A DNA stretch of 64,000 nucleotides, from assembly GCA_900313015.1 (NCBI GenBank), contig OMPR01000019.1, positions 1-64,000 of the forward strand. The letters are read 5' to 3'. Under the pieces are notes generated by a model. The model was not told the DNA's origin and made no database searches. It was given only the letters and a program-made list of their open reading frames with translations. Positions 1-7,338 of this stretch are shown one piece after another. The position numbers and the translations under genes are program-made. How positions within the stretch are numbered: position 1 is the stretch's first letter; each line of letters begins with the position of its first letter. This DNA comes from Rhodobacteraceae bacterium EL53 (GTDB lineage Bacteria > Pseudomonadota > Alphaproteobacteria > Rhodobacterales > Rhodobacteraceae).

Positions 1-256
1 CCCGTTTCACATAGGGCTTCACATACATGGCTGGGATAAGACGCACATCATGACCCAACTTGCTCAGCTGTCGGGCCCAATAATGACTGGACCCGCAGGC
101 CTCTATGCCAACCAGACAGGGTGGGAGTTTCTCAAAGAATGCAAGCAACTGTGCGCGTCGCAATGCTTGGTTGAAAACAACTTCGCCATTCTCAGTCACT
201 CCGTGAACTTGAAAGATATTTTTGGCCAAATCGAGGCCGACTGTTGTAACCTGCAT
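1..256 (-). CDS. IS110/IS1111-family transposase, N-terminal part (runs off window)
   Basis: The minus strand reads from an ATG at 254-256, preceded by a strong Shine-Dalgarno (GAGGAGCT), into a DEDD-type transposase N-terminus. It begins MQVTTVGLDLAKNIFQVHG, with the first catalytic Asp in GLDLAKN, and later has GIEACGSSHYWARQL and the end VKPYVKR, all typical of IS110-like recombinases of the IS1111 subgroup. About 85 residues are visible of a usual 320-400, so it is partial only because of the window edge. These enzymes move the element without terminal transposase-type inverted repeats, guided by a bridge RNA. Whether the copy is intact cannot be judged. Confidence 0.9.
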   Translation of the reverse strand, partial: MQVTTVGLDLAKNIFQVHGVTENGEVVFNQALRRAQLLAFFEKLPPCLVGIEACGSSHYWARQLSKLGHDVRLIPAMYVKPYVKR

Positions 257-782
257 TGGGTAGCTCCTCTCATAAGCAGTTAATAACAACTGCAGTATGG
301 CGCATTGCGACGCCGGTTTGAGCAGGAGCTATCCACACCATCCGGTCTGGTGAAGCTGCACTGCGGCATCCGACACATCGGCCAGCGGCGGCTCAGGGCC
401 GTCCGCGTGACTTTGCAAACTTCGCTTTCTGCGCATAGCCGACCTCGATGCACAGCGTAGCGTGTGGGTTTCGGCCTGCTAGCGCTTGAATGACCGCTTT
501 TGCCTGTCTGGCGCGGAACTTTCGCAGATGCAGCAAACGGCAGCTCTCCGCCCTGTGTGTCGAAGCGCCATGTCCGCTTTGGGCTGACTTCGGGCATCCG
601 GTGGGGCAGATCAGACCACTGGCGGTGGCCTTTTTGTGCAAGATCAGGTGCTGCACCGCCGCAAGTCGGCTGTGAGCCCTCTTTGACCAATGCTGCGAAG
701 CGTGCGAATGGCCGCTCCAGACAAACGAGAGCAAGCGCCCAAGAGGGGAACTTGCTGCCATTTTTTTCAGCGAACATGCCGA
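257..782. other. Gene-poor stretch: IS upstream region and degenerate intergenic sequence
   Basis: I see no convincing gene. Bases 257 to about 345 are probably the upstream end of the IS110-like element; they contain the inverted repeat GCAGTT-N6-AACTGC at 276-293. From 352 the sequence matches another intergenic region of this window (see the repeat at 352-419). Open frames across 280-1100 on both strands lack a recognisable family, have no ribosome-binding site and overlap one another, so I treat them as chance frames in G+C-rich DNA. Confidence 0.5.
352..419 (+). repeat. Dispersed intergenic repeat, copy A
   Basis: Aligns with 2866-2933 in the same orientation and length. Both begin GAAGCTGC and end ACTTTGCAAA. 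Over the last 25 bases, AGGGCCGTCCGCG... here against TGGGCCGTTCACG... there, 20 of 25 match. The two copies flank the cupin/LysR block. The similarity is diverged and not evidently coding, suggesting a family of old intergenic repeats. The limits are approximate. Confidence 0.55.
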
Positions 783-1205
783 CTATTCTGCGGGTTGGGA
801 GGTCATTCTGCTGTCCGAACCAGCTTCATTCGACGCGTGGCCGACTCCGTATCTCAAGACAACGAAGCCAAACAGCGCCATGGAAAGAACTGCCAAAACC
901 GAACCGATTTGTGCGAGCACTTCGGTCTGACCGGAAATGGCGAGTGCGATTCCGGGGGTCAGGACCAGAACAGTCGCTGTGTTCAGCAAAAAGTGAAATC
1001 CTGCTATCCGGCTGCGACCTGCATGGGGCGTCAGAGCGTAATATGTGCCGAAGACGGACATCATTACAAAACCGATCAAGTTAAGATGCCCGTGTGCTGG
1101 CGATAGGGAATGATCGTGGGTTGCCGACATTTGAATGCCCCAGACCATTCCGCAAAGTGCAAACAGCGCCGCCGCTGCAAAGAACATTTTTGGTGTGTTT
1201 TTCAT
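783..1205 (-). CDS. Small four-helix membrane protein, haem-copper-oxidase-subunit-I-like
   Basis: A 140-residue protein with four hydrophobic segments, at roughly residues 7-25, 42-60, 68-90 and 97-118. It contains SPAHGHLNLIGF near residues 35-46, a His-rich motif seen in small stand-alone membrane proteins related to haem-copper oxidase subunit I; what these short proteins do is not established. Its ATG overlaps the stop codon of the cupin gene (ATGA), so the two are probably translated together. Function unknown; a haem-binding or redox-linked membrane role is inference only. Confidence 0.75.
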   Translation of the reverse strand: MKNTPKMFFAAAALFALCGMVWGIQMSATHDHSLSPAHGHLNLIGFVMMSVFGTYYALTPHAGRSRIAGFHFLLNTATVLVLTPGIALAISGQTEVLAQIGSVLAVLSMALFGFVVLRYGVGHASNEAGSDSRMTSQPAE

Positions 1206-1669
1206 TTGATTGCCTCCTTTTCATCCGCGTTCAGCGGAGGGCCAGTAAATGTCAGTTGGTATTTCGACGCGATTTCTGTGATCTCGGGCATGTCTTGTGG
1301 AATGCGGAACTGTCCCGCGGCCATCTCGGCAAAGAAGCCTTCGAACCCACCTGGCGTCAGGATTACCAAGTGGCGGGCCGGAACATCGCTCACAACGCGA
1401 AACGTGTGTTCTGTGCCGCGGGGAACAAATGCGGTCTGGCCAGGGCCGCGCGTGAAATGCTCACCCTCGAGCCAGAACTCGGAATCTCCAGTCAGCATAA
1501 CGAATGTCTCGTCGGCATCGTGGTGGATGTGACGGGGTGGGCCAGAGTTTGGCGGCGAGACGGAATCCGTGATCGACATGGCACCATTCGTGGCATCGGT
1601 TTTGAGTATGGTATTGTAGTGGACCCCGAGCCACTCAATTGCATCGGGTCCGAGTATTGTGTCTTTCAT
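1202..1669 (-). CDS. Cupin-domain protein
   Basis: A 155-residue single-domain cupin. The first metal motif is visible as H47, H49 and E54 (RHIHHDADETF) and the second contributes H88 (RGTEHTF), so a metal-binding beta-barrel is likely, close to the quercetin 2,3-dioxygenase-like group. The ATG is 6 nt after a full AGGAGG. It is first in a two-gene operon with the small membrane protein (ATGA overlap) and divergent from a LysR regulator 105 bp away, which probably controls it. The substrate cannot be read from the sequence. Confidence 0.85.
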   Translation of the reverse strand: MKDTILGPDAIEWLGVHYNTILKTDATNGAMSITDSVSPPNSGPPRHIHHDADETFVMLTGDSEFWLEGEHFTRGPGQTAFVPRGTEHTFRVVSDVPARHLVILTPGGFEGFFAEMAAGQFRIPQDMPEITEIASKYQLTFTGPPLNADEKEAIK

Positions 1670-1693
1670 CGCTTCCTCCTGAAAAGGTTAGGA

Positions 1694-1770
1694 AACGAAG
1701 GCGCCTTCGTTAGGGAAACAATACCACTTCTATTTTCATATAGAAAATCGATTGATCATATCATATCAAT
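1694..1770. promoter_or_regulatory. Divergent cupin/LysR control region with three inverted repeats
   Basis: The 105-bp gap between the divergent genes holds a perfect 18-bp palindrome, AACGAAGGCGCCTTCGTT (1694-1711), then ATTTTC-N5-GAAAAT (1732-1748) and ATTGAT-N8-ATCAAT (1751-1770). LysR proteins commonly bind interrupted dyads in such gaps. The A+T-rich pair nearest the lysR start suits autoregulation, and the G+C-rich palindrome lies just upstream of the cupin ribosome-binding site. No footprint is known; which repeat is the operator is inference. Confidence 0.5.
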
Positions 1771-1774
1771 TTGC

Positions 1775-2725
1775 ATGGCAAATTTGAAAACCTTTGACCT
1801 GAACCTTCTGCGCGTGCTGAGCGCATTGCTGGAAGACCCCTCGACAGTTCGTGCAGGCGAACGCCTCGGATTGTCCCAACCTGCGGTTTCTGCAGCACTC
1901 GCGCGCCTCAGAGCAGCTCTTGGTGACGAATTGTTTTTTCGTCGCGGAAAAGGTTTGGAACCCACACAATACGCGCTAACCCTGAAAGAGGAACTGCAGC
2001 AGGTTCTTGAGCGCATAGAAGATCTGATCCACGGACCGGACACGTTTGACCCAGGCACATCGGATGTGAGTTTTCGCATCTCAGGGAGTGACTTTTTTGC
2101 AGAACTTCTGATCCCAAGACTCGCCGAGAGGCTTCAGCTTCTTGCTCCAAATATGCGCGTCCATCTGGTTGATCTTGTCCCTGATAGCTATGTCGAAACG
2201 CTCGACCGCTACGAGGTCGATCTCGCAATTGTTCCAAAAACACCTTTTCCAGATTGGGTTGAGAGCCGCCCGGTCTTTAGGGCAAGCTTTTCAGTCGTTG
2301 CGCGCAAGGACCACCCACGCTTGAAACGGGAGGGATTGTCGGGTGGCGATGTCATACCGATAGATCTCTTCTGTGATGTCGGCCACGTGCTGTTCTCGCC
2401 AGAGGGAAGTAGTAGAGCCATGGGAGATGTGGCTTTGGCAGAAGTTGGGCGTGAGAGGCGCGTCGTCATGACAATGCCGATCTTTTCGGGGGTCTATCGA
2501 GCGGTGGCAGGATCGGACCTTATCGCTCTGCTTCCGACCGCATTGGCCTATCACGTCGAAAAGGCCGCTGGGCTGCGCGTCTACCGTGCCCCAATGCCCG
2601 TTCCAACCGCGCAACTGTGCATGATTTGGCACCGACGATACTCCGCAAGTGCTTCACATTCTTGGATGCGCGACCAGATTGCCGAATTACTTTCTCACCT
2701 CGATGAAGAACCAATCATCCCATAG
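1775..2725 (+). CDS. LysR-family transcriptional regulator
   Basis: A 316-residue protein with an N-terminal winged helix-turn-helix (FDLNLLRVLSALLEDPS, then GLSQPAVSAALARLR, about residues 6-55) and a C-terminal substrate-binding domain. I chose the ATG of MANLKTFDLNLL because LysR proteins start there; the frame stays open far upstream but that part overlaps the cupin gene in antisense. No good Shine-Dalgarno precedes it. The layout of the DNA-binding part resembles the NodD/NahR-like branch. It probably regulates the divergent cupin pair; the ligand is unknown. Confidence 0.9.
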   Translation: MANLKTFDLNLLRVLSALLEDPSTVRAGERLGLSQPAVSAALARLRAALGDELFFRRGKGLEPTQYALTLKEELQQVLERIEDLIHGPDTFDPGTSDVSFRISGSDFFAELLIPRLAERLQLLAPNMRVHLVDLVPDSYVETLDRYEVDLAIVPKTPFPDWVESRPVFRASFSVVARKDHPRLKREGLSGGDVIPIDLFCDVGHVLFSPEGSSRAMGDVALAEVGRERRVVMTMPIFSGVYRAVAGSDLIALLPTALAYHVEKAAGLRVYRAPMPVPTAQLCMIWHRRYSASASHSWMRDQIAELLSHLDEEPIIP

Positions 2726-3359
2726 TGAAACCCAAGCTCGTGAGAGGAGCGTTGCGTAATCCAAAGCCGACATTGGACATCGTGCAGCGAAGGCTAACTT
2801 TGTCCCGCATAGCTGCCCTCTGGCCAGCAAAAATTCTGCGCAATGTGTCGGACGGCTGCTTCGGGGAAGCTGCGATGCAGCACTTGTACATCGGGCCAAG
2901 GTCCGGTTTGGGCCGTTCACGAAACTTTGCAAAGGTCACTAACTGAGCAAAGCGGCCAACCCCTATGGATGGCTTCTGCCAGCCTAAAGCGGTCATGACT
3001 GATAAGGTTCTTAGATTCGCCAAAGGCTGACGGCAGATATCTGCCCTTCGCCGAGACCGGCGCCGAGGTTTGGAAAGCCGACCAACCAGTCCTTTCTATG
3101 CCTTCAACCAATGGCTGCCCTTGTCAGGTACCAATTGCAGCAAAAAGTGCCTAGGGCGAAAAACGACAATCGCCGCGTTGCGATAGGTGTATTCAACCAA
3201 AAGAGAGGCGCAAATGATCTTTGCCAGAAATTATGCTGGGTTTGTTTCGCGGACACCCGACCTTGCCGTTACGCCAATAGGAATTCCCTGCTTTCCTCTT
3301 CGCAAACTGGTTGTGCATCCAGAAAACAACCTTGTTCGGTTGGGCGGCCAATCAAGATC
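2726..3359. other. 634-bp intergenic region without a recognisable gene
   Basis: It separates a plus-strand lysR from the 3' end of a minus-strand dehydrogenase gene. It contains copy B of the dispersed repeat (2866-2933). The remainder has short overlapping open frames on both strands with no family resemblance and no ribosome-binding site. I see no tRNA, terminator or mobile-element end. It may be eroded former coding sequence. Confidence 0.5.
2866..2933 (+). repeat. Dispersed intergenic repeat, copy B
   Basis: Counterpart of 352-419: same 68-bp length, shared GAAGCTGC start and ACTTTGCAAA end, with substitutions spread between. Like copy A it lies in a long gene-poor region, at the other side of the cupin/LysR block. 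Confidence 0.55.
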
Positions 3360-4394
3360 CTATCGCTTAAACTCCGTAATGACGGCAGTGCCGGGTGCCG
3401 TCGGCCCGTTCATTGCGCGCAATTCCGAGCTTGCATCGGATAGGGAGATTTCCCTTGCGACCATGGGGCGAATATCAACATCGCCACGCTCGATCATTTC
3501 CAGCAGACGAGGATATTTCCAAGACGGCATGCCACGTGTCCCGAAAAAGGAAAGCTGTTTTGCATAGATGGCTCGCATGTTCACTTGCATCAACCCGTCG
3601 CCCGAAGGCATGCCAACTTGGACGTGTCTCCCTAGTGTCGCTAGGCATTCAAGTGAAGCATTGGTTGTCACGTCGATACCAAGTGCTTCGATTGAAACCT
3701 GCGCGCCACCGCCTGTGATGTCATGAATCGCAGCCGCGACATCTACTTTCGCAGCATTAACTGTCGCATCTGCGCCGTGCATCTTTGCGTGTTCAAGTTT
3801 TTCATCCACAATGTCAACAACAACGACTTGAGCGCCCAAGAGTTTAGCCAAGAGCAAAACGGATAAGCCAATACCACCGGTGCCATGAACTGCCACCCAT
3901 TCGCCAGCTTTGACGTCTGCGCGATCAGTCAGTGCATGCCAAGCCGTTGTAACGCGACACCCTAGGCCTGCGGCAAGAGCGGGCGACATCGTATCTGATA
4001 GGTAAACGAGGTTGTGGTCGTATGGCACTGCGACGAACTCGGCGTAGGCCCCCGGCACACCAAAGCCAGGAACGATTTGTTGTGCACAGGTGTTAGATAC
4101 GCCAGTGTGACATGCAACGCAGCTACCACAGCCAAGAATGAAAGGTGCGATCAAACGGTCGCCAACCTTGTATTTTGCACTTGGCCCCGCCTCGACAACT
4201 GTGCCGCAATACTCATGCCCGAGGATCGACCCATTTTGCACTTTGGGATGCCCACCAGTCCACCCATGATAATCTGAGCGGCACACGCCACAGGCTGCAA
4301 CTTCCAAAACGACCCCGTTGTCGGGGCAGGATGGATCTGAAACGGTTTCGATAGAGAGATCTTCGTTAAAGTTTCTGACAACGGCTGCGCGCAT
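3360..4394 (-). CDS. Zinc-dependent alcohol dehydrogenase (MDR family)
   Basis: Reading from the ATG at 4394, 8 nt after AAAGGA, gives 344 residues. Catalytic-zinc ligands C38, H60 with E61, and C146 are present, as is the structural-zinc quartet C89, C92, C95, C103. The NAD(P)-binding motif HGTGGIG is near residue 170. This is a complete cytoplasmic GroES-like plus Rossmann enzyme oxidising an alcohol to an aldehyde or ketone. It lies 54 bp after the TauD-like gene on the same strand, so it may act on the dioxygenase product. The substrate is unknown. An 11-residue longer start at 4427 is possible but less likely. Confidence 0.9.
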   Translation of the reverse strand: MRAAVVRNFNEDLSIETVSDPSCPDNGVVLEVAACGVCRSDYHGWTGGHPKVQNGSILGHEYCGTVVEAGPSAKYKVGDRLIAPFILGCGSCVACHTGVSNTCAQQIVPGFGVPGAYAEFVAVPYDHNLVYLSDTMSPALAAGLGCRVTTAWHALTDRADVKAGEWVAVHGTGGIGLSVLLLAKLLGAQVVVVDIVDEKLEHAKMHGADATVNAAKVDVAAAIHDITGGGAQVSIEALGIDVTTNASLECLATLGRHVQVGMPSGDGLMQVNMRAIYAKQLSFFGTRGMPSWKYPRLLEMIERGDVDIRPMVAREISLSDASSELRAMNGPTAPGTAVITEFKR

Positions 4395-4448
4395 TGCTTT
4401 GTCCTTTGTAAATTCTAGACGGGCCACCAGTGCAGAAGCTCGATACGA

Positions 4449-5297
4449 TTAAGCGGGCTTTTCGCCTTTCACCGTCACACGTCGACCTTTGCGTTCAGCT
4501 GGCCAATAATCCCAAATCGCACGGTGCATACAACAACGATTGTCCCAAAACGCCATGTCATTGAGGTTCCAACGGAAACGAATTTGGTAATTGACATGCT
4601 CTGCATGCTCAAAGAGCAGATTCAAGATCGCCTCGCTTTCACTGTCTGACAAGCCCAAGATCCTGGTCGTGAATGTCCGGTTCACAAATAAGGACTTTCG
4701 CCCCGTATCAGGGTGGGTTCGCACAATTGGATGCACTGCTTCTGGACAATCAATCTCTGTGTCTTTCTTGCCTCTGTCGCTATAGCGGCCTTTGTATATA
4801 TGTTCAGAACTATGCAAAGCGGACAACTCGCCAAGCATCGCTTTGATTGGCTCAGACAGATCGTCGTAGGCGGCATACATATCGCTGAACATCGTGTCTC
4901 CGCCACAGGGCGGCGCGATGTGGATTTGTAACATCGTTCCAAGCGGAGGAGTTTCATCACATGAAACGTCGGAATGCCAGAATTCCCCGTTTGCGATCTT
5001 TGAATCCTTTGTGGCGTGGATTTCAAAAATCTCTGGATGACCCATCATCGTTGGCGCTGCTGGGTGGGCATGCAGGGGGCCAAAGCGTTTGCCAAAGGCG
5101 ACATGTTGTTCTGGGGGAATTTCCTTTTGGTCCCTAAAAAAAAGAACTTGGTAAGTCAGGAATGCATCACGGATCTCAGCGAATTGCGCATCAGAAACAG
5201 CTTGACTGAGGTCGACACCATAAATCTCTGCACCCAAGTTGGGAGCGAAAGGTTTCGCCTCGATCAAATTGTATTCGTTTGTCTTTGGGGCGACCAT
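4449..5297 (-). CDS. TauD/TfdA-family Fe(II)/2-oxoglutarate dioxygenase
   Basis: A 282-residue enzyme with the iron triad H108-x-D110 (FWHSDVS) and H258 (CCMHRAIWDY), a probable 2-oxoglutarate-binding Arg near 269, and the family core EAVHPIVRTHPDTGRK. It probably hydroxylates or cleaves a small organic acid, sulfonate or similar with 2-oxoglutarate and oxygen in the cytoplasm. The ATG at 5297 has GAGG upstream; a GTG six codons earlier is the alternative. It is first in a likely operon with the alcohol dehydrogenase and divergent from a LysR gene. I do not call it tauD because no taurine uptake genes are nearby. Confidence 0.88.
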   Translation of the reverse strand: MVAPKTNEYNLIEAKPFAPNLGAEIYGVDLSQAVSDAQFAEIRDAFLTYQVLFFRDQKEIPPEQHVAFGKRFGPLHAHPAAPTMMGHPEIFEIHATKDSKIANGEFWHSDVSCDETPPLGTMLQIHIAPPCGGDTMFSDMYAAYDDLSEPIKAMLGELSALHSSEHIYKGRYSDRGKKDTEIDCPEAVHPIVRTHPDTGRKSLFVNRTFTTRILGLSDSESEAILNLLFEHAEHVNYQIRFRWNLNDMAFWDNRCCMHRAIWDYWPAERKGRRVTVKGEKPA

Positions 5298-5354
5298 AGC
5301 AACCTCATCTTTCACGCGTAATTCGAACCTATTTGGCCCATCCTAGTGGTAAAA

Positions 5355-5382
5355 AAATATTTGTGAAAACGAATAAATATTT
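5355..5382. promoter_or_regulatory. Twin AAATATTT palindromes between the TauD-like and lysR genes
   Basis: The A+T-rich divergent gap carries two identical 8-bp palindromes, AAATATTT, at 5355-5362 and 5375-5382. Their starts are 20 bp apart, close to two helical turns, so they lie on the same DNA face. This suits a LysR tetramer controlling both directions. The element is visible; the role is inferred. Confidence 0.4.
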
Positions 5383-5445
5383 ACAGTAAGGTAAAAAAAA
5401 TTTAACAAACCTGATGCCTGAGAATTGAGTGAATGGACACAAAAG

Positions 5446-6339
5446 ATGAGTATTCGGGCCTTGCGGACCTTAATCACAGTTCACCGGCATGGGAGTTTCC
5501 GCGCCGCCGCTGAGGTCGAGCGGCTCACGCCTGCCGCTGTCAGCCAACAGATGCGCAATCTGGAAACATCTTGGAACTTGGAACTTTTTGATCGATCCCA
5601 AAGAACGCCACAACTGACAGAAACAGGTTTGTCTTTAGTCGGTGAGGCCTCGGCCGTTATTTCCGCTTACGACAATTTAGCCGAAAAAGTGAGCATGGGT
5701 GACGAGTTGTCCGGCGAGCTCATTCTGGGCGCTATACCGACGACGCTCACCGGGTTGGTTCCACTCGCCCTTTCGCAACTTAAACTCCAGCACCCAGGAA
5801 TTCGGGTTCGCATTGTTCCGGGTCTATCAAACCAGCTATTACTGCAGCTGGAGCGCGGCCAACTACATGCCGCAGTTATTTCCCGACCAGATGTGATCTC
5901 TACCTCACTTAACTTTTCGGAGATTGCTAAAGAGGATTTGGTGCTCCTTGTCTCACACAACACCGAGGCATTGCCACCAAAGGAACTGCTGCGCTCACAA
6001 CCATTTATCCGCTTTAACAGGGATGCAGTAGTCGGCAGGCAAATTGAAGCATGGTTGCAGATGAGTGAAATTTCGGTCAGCGACGCGATGGAACTTGAAG
6101 GCCTAGAGGCGATTTCAAGCATGGTCGCAGCAGAGCTCGGAATTTCGATTGTGCCGCAAAGGTGCGTTACCGTAAGTGATCATCTACCTCTTAAAACCCT
6201 TCCTCTCGGAGAAAGTAGGCCTAGACGAGTACTCGGTCTAGTGAGCCACGATGGCGCCCCGCGAACAAGTATCATTAAGGCGATGAACGCAGCTCTTTTT
6301 ACGGCAGTATCGATTGGTGAGTTTAAGATGGTACGATAG
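5446..6339 (+). CDS. LysR-family transcriptional regulator
   Basis: 297 residues from the ATG of MSIRALRTLITV; a TTG seven codons upstream is possible but neither has a strong ribosome-binding site. The N-terminal helix-turn-helix (HGSFRAAAEVERLTPAAVSQQMRNLE) is followed by a periplasmic-binding-like effector domain (GELILGAIPTTLTG onward). It is divergent from the TauD-like/dehydrogenase operon and is the natural candidate to regulate it. Downstream, GTTTGCAA and TTGCAAAC (6345-6374, 14-nt spacer) could pair just after the stop. Confidence 0.88.
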   Translation: MSIRALRTLITVHRHGSFRAAAEVERLTPAAVSQQMRNLETSWNLELFDRSQRTPQLTETGLSLVGEASAVISAYDNLAEKVSMGDELSGELILGAIPTTLTGLVPLALSQLKLQHPGIRVRIVPGLSNQLLLQLERGQLHAAVISRPDVISTSLNFSEIAKEDLVLLVSHNTEALPPKELLRSQPFIRFNRDAVVGRQIEAWLQMSEISVSDAMELEGLEAISSMVAAELGISIVPQRCVTVSDHLPLKTLPLGESRPRRVLGLVSHDGAPRTSIIKAMNAALFTAVSIGEFKMVR

Positions 6340-6524
6340 TTGGCGTTTGCAAAAGACCAATACTCCTTGCAAACCCGGATTAATCCCGATTCCGATACCT
6401 GAAACCATGCACAGCACAGACATCTGATGCCTGTTCACTGGCCCAGTGTGCTCTAAAGACTTGATCAGGATGTAAGATATCGAAATACAATTTATCGAAT
6501 AAAATCAAATTATTATATGAAAAA

Positions 6525-6609
6525 TGGTGCGGGTGAAGGGACTCGAACCCCCACGCCTCGCGGCGCCAGAACCTAAATCTGGTGCGTCTACCAATTCCGC
6601 CACACCCGC
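6525..6609 (-). tRNA. tRNA-Leu (anticodon UAG)
   Basis: On the minus strand the 85-nt gene has a 7-bp acceptor stem (GCGGGTG with CACCCGC), the D-arm start TGGCGGAATTGGTAGACGC usual for tRNA-Leu, an anticodon stem CCAGA/TCTGG with loop TTTAGGT (anticodon TAG), a long variable arm, the T-arm GGTTCGAGTCC, and an encoded 3' CCA. It decodes CUA and probably other CUN codons. It stands alone between a LysR gene and a Hint-domain gene. I see no integration next to it. Confidence 0.96.
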
Positions 6610-6828
6610 ACTTCGCAACATGCGGCAAGTACCGCGTCACAGGCGGTTCAATAGCAAAGCTTGAAACGGAGTGCGAGAGGAAAATCACGAATTCTGCACT
6701 TACTTTTCACCCACCAAAGTTCGCTTTTTCTTCAAAGTTTTATAGCTACGACAAAAAAGAACACGACAGTTGCACGATTTTGCCATATTCTCAGTGGCAA
6801 AATAACGAGGCAACAGAGCGAGAGCGCC

Positions 6829-7338
6829 ATGAAACCGAATACGGTCGGGCGTGAAGGCAGGGACATCCTGCATTCGCACCCCTATTCCCATCCGACTCCT
6901 GAGGTTGGATTTCTGCCTGGAACCATTCTGCTGACGCAGGATGGTGAAATGCCAGTCGAATTCATCTCAGACGGCGACAAGATCATCACGCGTGATGCCG
7001 GTTTTGTTCGAGTCACCAAGGTCACGCAATCTCGTCAACTAGTGCGCGCAATCTCTTTTGCGGCTGGTTCGCTTGGTGACACACGCCCTGATCAAGATCT
7101 GACATTACCTGCCGGTCAAAACGTGTTGATACGCGACTGGCGTGCCAAAGCGATGTTTGGAACCGATCAAGCGTTGGTCAGAGCTGATGCTCTCATAGAC
7201 GGTGAATTCATCCGAGACCTTGGTTTACGCCCGATGGATCTACATCAACTCCATTTTGATGCACCCCACATTCTCTTTGCTGGCGGGTTGGAGCTTGCAA
7301 GCCATTGCGCACAAAAAGAACTCCGCCCGGCCGCTTAA
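6829..7338 (+). CDS. Hint-domain protein
   Basis: 169 residues. After a short His-rich N-terminus comes GFLPGTILLTQDGEMPVEFISDGDKIITRDAGFVRV, the start of a Hint (hedgehog/intein-like) module of the type widespread as small proteins in Rhodobacteraceae. The nucleophile position, usually Cys or Ser in self-splicing Hint domains, is not evident, and no extein-like partner is attached, so splicing is doubtful. I took the ATG at 6829; the open frame extends upstream to 6661 but that part is low-complexity and lacks a ribosome-binding site. The last 4 bases overlap the convergent nnrD. Function unknown. Confidence 0.75.
   Translation: MKPNTVGREGRDILHSHPYSHPTPEVGFLPGTILLTQDGEMPVEFISDGDKIITRDAGFVRVTKVTQSRQLVRAISFAAGSLGDTRPDQDLTLPAGQNVLIRDWRAKAMFGTDQALVRADALIDGEFIRDLGLRPMDLHQLHFDAPHILFAGGLELASHCAQKELRPAA

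Noticed and set aside
280-1106. Several overlapping open frames of 120-190 codons on both strands
   Set aside because: No ribosome-binding site, no family resemblance, mutual overlap, and overlap with the membrane protein gene and an intergenic repeat; typical chance frames.
1094-1774. Upstream extension of the lysR frame to 1094
   Set aside because: It runs antisense through the cupin gene and the LysR family starts at MANLKTFDLNLL (1775).
2687-3111. Minus-strand open frames in the gap downstream of the first lysR gene
   Set aside because: They cross the dispersed repeat, lack ribosome-binding sites and recognisable domains.
4449-5297. Naming the dioxygenase tauD
   Set aside because: The TauD/TfdA family is broad, and no taurine or sulfonate transport genes are adjacent.
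6345-6374. Inverted repeat GTTTGCAA/TTGCAAAC after the second lysR gene as a terminator
   Set aside because: The loop is 14 nt and no T-run follows, so termination is weakly supported.
6525-6609. tRNA-Leu as an integration site for a mobile element
   Set aside because: No integrase gene and no direct repeat of the tRNA 3' end was seen nearby.
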